64,000 nucleotides of DNA, from positions 186,001 to 250,000 of the forward strand of contig JAEYWY010000028.1 in the NCBI GenBank assembly GCA_023428695.1, given 5' to 3'. This stretch comes from Bacteroidota bacterium (GTDB lineage Bacteria > Bacteroidota > Bacteroidia > Cytophagales > Cyclobacteriaceae). A program made the translations under genes and the position numbers. This document shows, one piece after another, positions 55,699 to 62,917 of this stretch. The stretch's first letter is position 1. Each line of letters opens with the position of its first letter. The notes beneath the pieces were generated by a model that made no database searches, had not been told where the DNA came from, and saw nothing but the letters and a program-made list of their open reading frames with translations.

Positions 55699-55930
55699 TA
55701 ATTGGTACCTTAAGTTAAATAATCTAAAATCGGGGTTGAATATATTAACGAAATCAGTCTTACTGAAATTTCGCGAAGCGGAAGACAAAAAACCAGCGTA
55801 AGATTATAATTATGCTATTTTTCAGCAACTTGCACCACTTTCCTGAATTTCTGCCTGACGTTGCTCAGGAAATCACGTGGCCGGCAGAACTTTTTATGGA
55901 TGAAGGTGCTTTGAACAGGAATCGTTAGTT
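55699..55930. promoter_or_regulatory. Divergent intergenic region with an 8-bp inverted repeat
   Basis: 232 bases between the lamin-tail operon (minus) and the S41 peptidase gene (plus). A perfect inverted repeat TTTCCTGA (55839-55846) and TCAGGAAA (55865-55872) with an 18-base spacer lies 58 bases before the peptidase start. It could be an operator or a leader hairpin. The stretch 55699-55810 is AT-rich and probably carries the promoter of the lamin-tail operon. Confidence 0.35.
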
Positions 55931-57370
55931 ATGGAAAACAAAATCGCAAACGCCCACGAGTGGCGAAATCCCGCTCGTTTCTTGGTATTTCTCATTACAG
56001 TACTTAGTATCGTTTCGTGCCGCGAGTCGAATGACCCCCAGCCGGGCATCATCAACCAGGATAATCAGTACGTCAATACCTGGATTCAGAACAACATGGA
56101 GTACTGGTATTTATGGAACGAAACGTTACCCAAGAACAAAGACCGCAATCAGGACCCTGATGATTATTTCGAAAGTCTGCTAAACAAGGATGATCGATTC
56201 AGCTGGATCCAGGACAACTACCAGGAATTATTGAACTCCCTGAATGGCATCAATAAGGAGGCCGGTTATGAATTTGTACTTTACAAGGAGAGTCCGACGT
56301 CAGACAAGGTTATCGCACAAATCCTGTACATCAAACCAAACTCACCGGCGGAAAATGCAGGACTGAAACGTGGCGATGTTATTAGACAAGTCAACGACCA
56401 GACAATGACGACGTCCAACTACCGCGATATTCTCGATCAACTGAAAGAAAGTCATACACTCGCAGCAACTCCCTTGTTGATTGGCGAAGATAAATTCGGA
56501 CCTGAACAGACATTTTCGCTTTCGACCGTAGTCTATGCTGAAAATCCGAACCACTACCACACTGTCATCGAAGTTGATGATCACAAGATCGGGTACTATG
56601 TGTACACGTTTTTCTCCCCCGGAAATGCCCAGGCATTTGACAACCAAATGGACGACATTTTTCAGGGCTTCAAGTCTGCCGGAATCACGGATCTCATCCT
56701 CGATTTGAGGTTTAACAGTGGCGGATCGGAAACTTCGGCGAAGAACCTCGCGAGTCTTGTCGCATCAGGTGTCTCTTCATCGTCTGTATTTTTCAAAAGA
56801 CAGTACAACAAAAGCGTTACTGATGACATACTTGGCGATCCCGGTTTGGGCGAAGCGTTTCTCACAAGCAAGTTTGACGAAAAAACTGCCAACGTAGGCG
56901 CTATGCTTAACAGTAATCGCGTGTATGTATTGACGAGTTCAAGAACCGCTTCGGCAAGTGAACTCATCATTAACAGTCTGCGCCCTTATATGGAAGTGTT
57001 TCTTATCGGAGACGTTACGTATGGCAAGAACGTTGGATCGATTTCAATCTATGAGACAAGCGATTCGCGAAACAAGTGGGGAATGCAGCCAATCATCGTA
57101 AAAGTCGCGAACAGTGTTGGCGCTGCCGACTATGCTGATGGATTCGCTCCTGATATACTCAACAAGGATAACAGCTTGTTCCTGTATCCCATTGGCGATG
57201 AACGCGAAAATCTGCTTGCCGACGCAATCGCGCATATCACCGGCACATTCTCCGGTGGTCGTATCGGAGCAAAGGATTCCGGCAGAGAAATAATCAGACA
57301 CTCACTTGATGATAATAGCAGAAGCTTCCAACTGCTGATGGATCAGACTCAGTTACCTATGGGAAACTAA
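55931..57370 (+). CDS. S41 family peptidase lipoprotein (C-terminal processing protease-like)
   Basis: A 479-residue exported serine protease with an SPII signal ending in LITVLSIVSC (Cys30). It carries an N-terminal helical region (NQYVNTWIQNNMEYWYLWN, seen in many Bacteroidota S41 lipoproteins), a PDZ domain (~residues 120-190; IKPNSPAENAGLKRGDVIRQVND) and the S41 catalytic domain. The Ser-Lys dyad is visible: Ser341 in RTASASELI and Lys366 in TYGKNVGS, 25 residues apart as in E. coli Tsp. GITDLILDLRFNSGG is the conserved core strand. It probably degrades or trims periplasmic or surface proteins. The last four bases overlap the convergent MFS gene. Confidence 0.94.
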   Translation: MENKIANAHEWRNPARFLVFLITVLSIVSCRESNDPQPGIINQDNQYVNTWIQNNMEYWYLWNETLPKNKDRNQDPDDYFESLLNKDDRFSWIQDNYQELLNSLNGINKEAGYEFVLYKESPTSDKVIAQILYIKPNSPAENAGLKRGDVIRQVNDQTMTTSNYRDILDQLKESHTLAATPLLIGEDKFGPEQTFSLSTVVYAENPNHYHTVIEVDDHKIGYYVYTFFSPGNAQAFDNQMDDIFQGFKSAGITDLILDLRFNSGGSETSAKNLASLVASGVSSSSVFFKRQYNKSVTDDILGDPGLGEAFLTSKFDEKTANVGAMLNSNRVYVLTSSRTASASELIINSLRPYMEVFLIGDVTYGKNVGSISIYETSDSRNKWGMQPIIVKVANSVGAADYADGFAPDILNKDNSLFLYPIGDERENLLADAIAHITGTFSGGRIGAKDSGREIIRHSLDDNSRSFQLLMDQTQLPMGN

Positions 57371-58518
57371 GACTCCGGTTCCAGACCCTGCCGGTGGACA
57401 AAGAATAGTTTTGATATCGGAATTATAAGTGCGCCCCCGATGGCAAAGGCAATGAATGCCATGCGGAGACTCGACGCATGGGAAAGATAACCAATTAGCG
57501 GAGGCCCAATAAGCATCCCGACAATTCCATACGTTGCAATAATCGAAATGGCCATACCGGGAGAATACTTACGGGATCCGCCAGCGAGCAGATAGGTCAT
57601 GGGTATCACGGGTGCTGTCCCGAAGCCCACAAGACAGAAGCCCAGCATCGCAGTCCAGAATGACGGCAAGATTACCGCTATCAGTATACCGGCGATCACG
57701 AGGCCTGAGCTGAGCAAATAAGTTTTGCGCATGCCGATCGCATCGATCAAGCGATCTGAAAGAAACCTCGACGCTGCCATAAAAATCATAAAAATGAGAT
57801 AGCCAAGTGTGAACAAATCGACATCGACGACCTCGCGGAAATAGATTCCGCTCCAGTCAAACATCCCTCCTTCGCACACAGCCGCTAAAAAGACGAGACA
57901 ACCGAGATAAATAATGTAGGGATCCGGCTTGCCCAACTGCAGACGATTTCCGGACTGGGCCCTGTCGCCGCGAAGCAACCCCTGGAATGAAAAACACATC
58001 GCGATGATTCCGATCCCGGAAACGATAAGCAGGTGCAATTCGATCTCCACTTTCAAAGCTACCATTAGCGTTGAAAAGCCAACACCAGCGATTCCTCCGG
58101 TGCTCCAGAGACCGTGAAACGCACCGTTAATCTTTTTCTCAAATTGTTTTTGAAGGGTAATGGCCTGCGTGTTGACGGCGATATTCTGAATACGCATCGC
58201 GAAAGCAAAAAAACAAATAGCCGCGACGAGTGCCACCCGGGTACTTGCAAATCCAATACATGCAAGTCCAATGCACATGGAAGAGAACCCGGCAACAAGC
58301 GGATACCTGCTATCAAACCGCGAGATCAGCCAACCCGAAACAGGCAGACCCATCAGGGAGCTAACCGGCATCGCAAGCAGTACCGTGCCCAACTCCGCAT
58401 CATTGAATCCGAAGGCGCTTTTTATGGTAGGAATCCGCGACGCCCAGCTCGCGAAACAAAATCCGGAAAAGAAAAAAAATGAAGCAAGCGAAATACGCTG
58501 TCTGTGCTTTAGGTCCAT
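57367..58518 (-). CDS. MFS transporter of unknown substrate
   Basis: A 383-residue major facilitator with about 12 hydrophobic segments. The N-terminus FFFFSGFCFASWASRIPTIK resembles the subgroup of small MFS permeases annotated only by fold (near YbjJ-like members). GLPVSGWLISRFDSRYP fits the helix 2-3 signature, and AASRFLSDRLIDAIGMRK is its repeat in the second half. The ATG at 58518 is preferred to the TTG at 58527. It is a single gene, convergent with the S41 peptidase gene. Substrate unknown: sugars, amino acids or drugs are all possible. Confidence 0.85.
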   Translation of the reverse strand: MDLKHRQRISLASFFFFSGFCFASWASRIPTIKSAFGFNDAELGTVLLAMPVSSLMGLPVSGWLISRFDSRYPLVAGFSSMCIGLACIGFASTRVALVAAICFFAFAMRIQNIAVNTQAITLQKQFEKKINGAFHGLWSTGGIAGVGFSTLMVALKVEIELHLLIVSGIGIIAMCFSFQGLLRGDRAQSGNRLQLGKPDPYIIYLGCLVFLAAVCEGGMFDWSGIYFREVVDVDLFTLGYLIFMIFMAASRFLSDRLIDAIGMRKTYLLSSGLVIAGILIAVILPSFWTAMLGFCLVGFGTAPVIPMTYLLAGGSRKYSPGMAISIIATYGIVGMLIGPPLIGYLSHASSLRMAFIAFAIGGALIIPISKLFFVHRQGLEPES

Positions 58519-58644
58519 CGTCCGCAAATCGACTGCGAATATGCATGGTTACCGTGAATTAACCATATAGCGCATCAAACAAAGATTTGCAGCCACTTTC
58601 CCTGAGATTCAAACCGTTGCATAATTACTGCCTGCCGCTTCGAT

Positions 58645-59034
58645 TTAACGAGTCGGCTTAAATATCCCACTTAGTATGCTGACGTAGTCTTCAAAACCGA
58701 AGGGCTTCTGAAACGCGAATGTCGCTCCATCCCTGACCAACGCCGCTGCTATGGTCTCGGGCATCGATGTGGAATACATGATGATCGGAACGTCAGTGAA
58801 ATCGGGAAGCGACCGGATTTGAAGCATACAATCCCTTCCGGAAATTCTGGGAATATTGATATCAATAAAAACGTAATCCGGAAGCACAATCAGTTCACCA
58901 CTTAACAAATGAATGGCTTCATCGGGATAAACAAAAGTAAGGCAAAGCAAAGAAGGGTCAATGTACGCTAATGCCTCCTTCATGATCTCAAGATCATCGG
59001 AGTCATCATCAATAATCACAACCGTTCTGGGCAT
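58645..59034 (-). CDS. Single-domain response regulator (CheY-like)
   Basis: A 129-residue receiver domain with no output domain. Acidic pocket IIDDDSDD near the start, phosphorylatable Asp in DYVFIDINIPRISG, Ser/Thr in IIMYSTSMP, and the conserved Lys in AFQKPFGFEDY. Closest in style to the Bacteroidota/cyanobacterial Rcp1-like receivers. No histidine kinase is encoded in the window, so its partner is elsewhere. A second receiver gene lies 58 bases upstream in the same orientation. The pair may be co-transcribed. Confidence 0.93.
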   Translation of the reverse strand: MPRTVVIIDDDSDDLEIMKEALAYIDPSLLCLTFVYPDEAIHLLSGELIVLPDYVFIDINIPRISGRDCMLQIRSLPDFTDVPIIMYSTSMPETIAAALVRDGATFAFQKPFGFEDYVSILSGIFKPTR

Positions 59035-59092
59035 TCGGCGAGGTCGAACGCAAGTATAACGATTCCGTTGTGAAAGTAAATAGCCGTCTTTT

Positions 59093-59464
59093 TCAGGGTT
59101 GCCTTACCCGGCTCAGACACGAGTTGATCTTATCAACAAGGTCAACCATTTCAAACGGTTTTTCGAGATATGCGTCGCAACCATATTGCCGGGCGATAGC
59201 TGGCAGGTCGGGATTGCCGGACACCAGGATCACCGGGATCGTACGCGCCTGATTGTTTCCCTGTAACCATTTGTAGACTTCGAATCCGTTTACACCAGGC
59301 AGTCCGATATCCAGGATAAAGGCATCGGGCCAGTTATTGATCATTTCAAGAACGGGAAATCCATTGGCAAAAGTTGACACGTCAAATCCTGCTTTCCGCA
59401 AACCGGTTTTAATCAGACTCTGTGCGTCATCGTCATCTTCGATAATGTAAACTAGTGGCTTCAT
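59093..59464 (-). CDS. Single-domain response regulator
   Basis: A 123-residue receiver domain with no output domain. Motifs: acidic cluster YIIEDDDDAQ, phosphorylatable Asp in AFILDIGLPGVNGFEVYKWL, Ser in VILVSGNPD, and Lys in YLEKPFEMVDLV. The ATG at 59464 gives the standard receiver beginning; ATGs at 59491 and a longer frame to 59578 would add 9-38 extra residues. It differs clearly from the receiver gene downstream, so this is not a recent duplication. No kinase is near; both receivers may work in phosphorelays or with a chemotaxis/gliding system. Confidence 0.9.
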   Translation of the reverse strand: MKPLVYIIEDDDDAQSLIKTGLRKAGFDVSTFANGFPVLEMINNWPDAFILDIGLPGVNGFEVYKWLQGNNQARTIPVILVSGNPDLPAIARQYGCDAYLEKPFEMVDLVDKINSCLSRVRQP

Positions 59465-59697
59465 GTGTGGAGTGGGGTTTTCGCCTGTCATTCGTTTTGA
59501 CGAAATGAAACTTATGCCCGCCTTATCGGCACACTGAATCAATACGAAACCGGTCACAACGGGGAGGATACTGTACAAGTAGCAGTGTGCGACCTGTACC
59601 CTGGAATAGCAGGAATGTGACCGGCCGGATTCTTTGGGCCTGCTTATTCATGTCACTATGACGACGCCGGGCTTTTTTCTACATTCGCGTTTACACA
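59465..59697. promoter_or_regulatory. Divergent intergenic region between the response regulators and the HipA-like gene
   Basis: 233 bases. No gene or clear promoter or palindrome is seen. The plus-strand transcript of the HipA-like/DUF3037 pair must begin here. Confidence 0.3.
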
Positions 59698-60477
59698 ATG
59701 ATCTCTATTCGGCACGTCGAGGTAACCCGGTATGTAACACCCTTGCGCGAAGGCGGCTCTCTTCCGGCCATCGTCGAGTGCGACGACGGTTTTCTCTACG
59801 TCCTCAAATTCCGGGGTGCCGGCCAGGGTAAGAAAGCCCTTATCGCCGAATTGATCGGAAGCGAAGTTGCCCGTGCGTTGGGCTTCCGTGTGCCGGAAGT
59901 CGTCTTTGCCTCGCTGGACGAAGCTTTCGGGCGCATTGAAGGCGATGAAGAAATCCAGGACCTCCTCAAAGCAAGTACCGGACTAAACCTTGGGCTTCAT
60001 TATCTCAGCGGCGCCATCACGTTCGATCCGGTGGCTAGTCCGGTTAAGTCTGACTTTGCAGCGCGCCTGGTCTGGCTCGACGCCTACCTGATGAACGTCG
60101 ACCGTACGCATCGGAACACCAACATGCTGTTATGGAAAAAGGAAATCTGGCTTATCGATCACGGCGCGTCATTGTACTTTCACCACCAATGGAATGATGC
60201 AGACTATGCCCGCAAACCATTCGCGATGATTCGTGACCATGTGTTCTTGCCCGGCGCGGAATCGGCAGCGTTGTATACGGATGAATTTCGCGCACGACTC
60301 ACAAACGAACGAATCGCCGAAATCACCAACGCCATCCCGGAGGCGTGGCTGGATGATCCATATTTTCAATCGCCTGAAGAAAACAGGAATGCTTATCGCA
60401 ATTTCCTGATTTCACGGCTTGAACAGGCTGACTTCTTTACCAATGAAATTAACCATGCAAGGAAGGCACTTGTTTGA
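59698..60477 (+). CDS. HipA-like kinase domain protein
   Basis: A 259-residue protein of the HipA-like kinase group that lacks the usual N-terminal HipA subdomain and has no HipB-type partner. Kinase-like motifs: YVLKFRGAGQGKKALIAELIGSEVAR (Lys and Glu of the N-lobe, quoted in part), the catalytic-loop-like NVDRTHRNTNMLLW with Asp and Asn, and the metal-binding IDHGASLYF that replaces DFG. The N-terminus ISIRHVEVTRYVTPLREGGSLPAIVECDD (quoted in parts) binds nucleotide in relatives. It overlaps the DUF3037 gene by 35 bases. HipA proteins are Ser/Thr kinases that, in toxin-antitoxin pairs, modify a tRNA synthetase; whether this group does so is unknown. Confidence 0.8.
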   Translation: MISIRHVEVTRYVTPLREGGSLPAIVECDDGFLYVLKFRGAGQGKKALIAELIGSEVARALGFRVPEVVFASLDEAFGRIEGDEEIQDLLKASTGLNLGLHYLSGAITFDPVASPVKSDFAARLVWLDAYLMNVDRTHRNTNMLLWKKEIWLIDHGASLYFHHQWNDADYARKPFAMIRDHVFLPGAESAALYTDEFRARLTNERIAEITNAIPEAWLDDPYFQSPEENRNAYRNFLISRLEQADFFTNEINHARKALV

Positions 60478-60838
60478 ATATGCAGTGATGCGTGTGGTCC
60501 CTCACGTCGAGCGTGAGGAATTCGTCAACGTCGGTGTTATATTGTATTGTCACGACCTGAAGTTCCTTGACACACGGATGACGTTGAATGCGTCGCGCAT
60601 ACGCGCCTTCTGCGAAGAAATAGATCTGGACGAAGTACAGGCGCACATGACGTCATTCCATCAAATTTGTACTGGTGGAAAAGAAGCGGGACGAATCGGC
60701 GCGCTGCCGATGCGTGAAAGGTTTCGCTGGCTGACAGCGTCGCGAAGCACCATTCTGCAAACCTCCCCTGTTCACCCTGGCATGCTCGAGAATCCGGGGG
60801 AAATGCTCGACAGATTGTTTGAGCAACTTGTAAAATGA
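60443..60838 (+). CDS. DUF3037 family protein
   Basis: A 131-residue protein with the DUF3037 signature: FEYAVMRVVPHVEREEFVNVGVILYC at the start (quoted here as VEREEFVNVGVILYC), then an alpha-helical region and IGALPMRERFRWLTASRSTIL. ATGs at 60443 and 60455 are both possible; a TTG at 60419 is less likely. It overlaps the HipA-like kinase gene by 23-35 bases, so the pair is translationally coupled. The recurring partnership of HipA-like kinase and DUF3037 suggests DUF3037 is a partner, regulator or substrate of the kinase. No function is established to my knowledge. Confidence 0.85.
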   Translation: MKLTMQGRHLFEYAVMRVVPHVEREEFVNVGVILYCHDLKFLDTRMTLNASRIRAFCEEIDLDEVQAHMTSFHQICTGGKEAGRIGALPMRERFRWLTASRSTILQTSPVHPGMLENPGEMLDRLFEQLVK

Positions 60839-60866
60839 ATACCTCACAACGGTATGTCACCACGCT

Positions 60867-61880
60867 TTACTTCGAAGGTAACCACGTGTCCATCACGGCA
60901 CGGGTAACGTCTGCGATGATCTGATCGCGGCCATCACTGTCAAGTGTGCTGCCCTTCAGCATTACCACGAGAATGACGTGTTCTCCGTTTTCCGTTCTGA
61001 TAATGCCGACATCATTGGTCGCCATGTTTACCCCGCCGAACGTACGCTGCGTTCCTGTCTTATGCGCGACACTTGCACCTTCGGGTACTCCCGCTTTAAT
61101 CCGGTTTATTCCTGTCCGCGTGTCCGTGAGAAGTTCCATCATCAACGGATAATCCATAAAGGCCGGCAATGACCGGCGGTGCAGTCTCAGCAGCAACTCC
61201 GCTATTCCCTGAGGTGACGCAACGTCTCTTCGTGTAACCATCGAGTTGCGAACAATCCGCCCGAGTTGACTCCGTTCCATCAGTTCGAAGACACTATCGA
61301 CAGCGATACCCTGATATTCCCGGAACTCCTTCACCAGGTGTATCTGATCAAGCGCCATTTGCTTTTCACTCCGGTCGATGGTAAAACCCCGGAGCCCGAT
61401 CAATGAAAAGTACCGCGTTACCCGAGCCGCGCCGCCCACTTTTTCAAGGATCATGTCGCAAGCCGTGTTGTCACTTTCAGATACCATCTGACGAAGCAGC
61501 TCACCCCACGTAATTTCAAAATCGCCTCCCCGTAGCCAACGCCGGGTGATAGGGCTGTATTCCGGTGAAAGCTGGGCACGCGTCACTGTTGTGGTAGCCG
61601 ACAAATCGATCCGTTTTTCAAATACCTGGTTGAGCATGAAAATTCCAATCGGAAGCTTGTACACGCTGGCCATTGGAAAGAAGCGGGATTCATTTCTTGC
61701 GGCGACAAGGCCTCTCTCGACGTGCAGTGCATACACACCAAGTTCTCCGCCGGATTTGCGTTCGAGTTCGAGAAATCGTTTCGCGAGGTCCTGCCCATTT
61801 GCATTAACGAAAGTCAACACCACGAACACACCACCAAACGATTTGCCAAACGGAAATAACAGCGATCTCAATGCACGCAT
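60867..61880 (-). CDS. Class A beta-lactamase (subclass A2)
   Basis: A 337-residue exported serine beta-lactamase-type hydrolase. The ATG at 61880 starts a signal peptide (SLLFPFGKSFGGVFVVLTF, cut near VNANGQ); the frame extends further upstream without ATG support. Conserved elements: S70xxK in MASVYKLPIG, SDN130 in VSESDNTACD, an omega-loop Glu in DRSEKQMALDQ (the place where A2 enzymes carry Glu166), and K234TG in VAHKTGTQRTFGG. The group includes CfxA and PER-like enzymes of Bacteroidota. Chromosomal location next to a SRAP gene, 4 bases apart, suggests an intrinsic gene. Actual hydrolysis spectrum cannot be predicted. Confidence 0.92.
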   Translation of the reverse strand: MRALRSLLFPFGKSFGGVFVVLTFVNANGQDLAKRFLELERKSGGELGVYALHVERGLVAARNESRFFPMASVYKLPIGIFMLNQVFEKRIDLSATTTVTRAQLSPEYSPITRRWLRGGDFEITWGELLRQMVSESDNTACDMILEKVGGAARVTRYFSLIGLRGFTIDRSEKQMALDQIHLVKEFREYQGIAVDSVFELMERSQLGRIVRNSMVTRRDVASPQGIAELLLRLHRRSLPAFMDYPLMMELLTDTRTGINRIKAGVPEGASVAHKTGTQRTFGGVNMATNDVGIIRTENGEHVILVVMLKGSTLDSDGRDQIIADVTRAVMDTWLPSK

Positions 61881-61884
61881 TGTC

Positions 61885-62631
61885 CTAGTCTGAACCAAGT
61901 TCCGGATACAACTCTTCCTGTTGGACTTCCGGAACATTTGTTTCTTCCGTTTTTGAGGTGATTCTTTTGGAGATAGTGTACGCATGCATTCGTGAATCTG
62001 GAATTGGCTGACACAGCGCGAGAACGTCTTCCTTTGTAAGGGCAGGATTCAGCCAGTCTTTTTCATACTCCCGTGGAATAATAACGGGCATACGCCGTTT
62101 CGAATTGTGGATCTTGCTCATCAAAGTATTCGAAGCGGTTGTGAGAACACTGTAGGTGTAGTGCTTCGTATCCGACTGCCGGTCAATCCACCTGGAGTAA
62201 ATACCTCCTATTGAGAACAACGGTTGATCCTTCAATCCGATGTAATATGGAAACTTCTTCGACTTCTTGTCTTCAGGATTGAGCCACCTCCATTCGTAGA
62301 ACCCCGAACATGGGATAAGGCAACGTTTACCCTCACGGGCGGCGTCGCGAAAACTCGGCTTGTCGAACATTTCCTCGCTAATACAGTTCAGTGTGGATAT
62401 CCTTAGCTTCGTGGCTGACGCCAGGTCCTTTGTCCAGTACGGGATCAATCCCCAATTGAACAACTGAAGTTCGTCTGGCTTGCCCGTTGTCAGGACCGGA
62501 CCCGCCTTGAAGTCGAAGCCATTCTCATGAAACTGCGGCTGATAAACCTCTTCCAGCACCTTGTCATACGCCGCAGAGTAGTACTCTGCGACGTAGTCGA
62601 GTTCAAATTTCTGGGACTTATGATAGCACAT
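61885..62631 (-). CDS. SOS response-associated peptidase family protein (SRAP/YedK/HMCES)
   Basis: A 248-residue SRAP protein. The N-terminal Cys2 (after Met removal) is the crosslinking nucleophile; further family residues are LFNWGLIPYWTKD, a N in ISTLNCISEEMF, the catalytic Glu in CLIPCSGFYEWRW, and His in KIHNSKRRMPVIIP. SRAP proteins form covalent crosslinks with abasic sites in single-stranded DNA, protecting them. The C-terminus is longer than usual and acidic (TNVPEVQQEELYPELG). It is upstream of and nearly abuts the beta-lactamase gene, suggesting a shared transcript. Confidence 0.95.
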   Translation of the reverse strand: MCYHKSQKFELDYVAEYYSAAYDKVLEEVYQPQFHENGFDFKAGPVLTTGKPDELQLFNWGLIPYWTKDLASATKLRISTLNCISEEMFDKPSFRDAAREGKRCLIPCSGFYEWRWLNPEDKKSKKFPYYIGLKDQPLFSIGGIYSRWIDRQSDTKHYTYSVLTTASNTLMSKIHNSKRRMPVIIPREYEKDWLNPALTKEDVLALCQPIPDSRMHAYTISKRITSKTEETNVPEVQQEELYPELGSD

Positions 62632-62917
62632 GCGCCTGGGAATTGTGTGTCGTTAGGAAAGGTAAGGACAAATCTCAAAAAATGAAGACCAGCTGCAGTA
62701 ACCAGTTTGAACCATTGAATCGGGTTTTCACCCCGGATCAAACGTTTGCTGCGTCAGGCGAATAAAAAACTAACACACGTTCACAAGGCAGAATTTTCTT
62801 TGTGGAAATGACAAACTCTTAAAATTTCCAACGCTTCCCATACACATTTTCCATACCTTTAGAGGCATTTTTCCCAATTAATAAAGACTCGTGAGAAACG
62901 GACCGGAGAACAGCACT
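62632..62917. promoter_or_regulatory. Divergent intergenic region before the isopropylmalate-synthase-like gene
   Basis: 286 bases between the SRAP gene (minus) and the next plus-strand gene. AT-rich around 62760-62890. CATACCTTTAG near 62851 resembles the TAnnTTTG promoter box but no matching upstream TTTG is seen at the right spacing, so the promoter is not assigned. No gene is seen. Confidence 0.3.
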
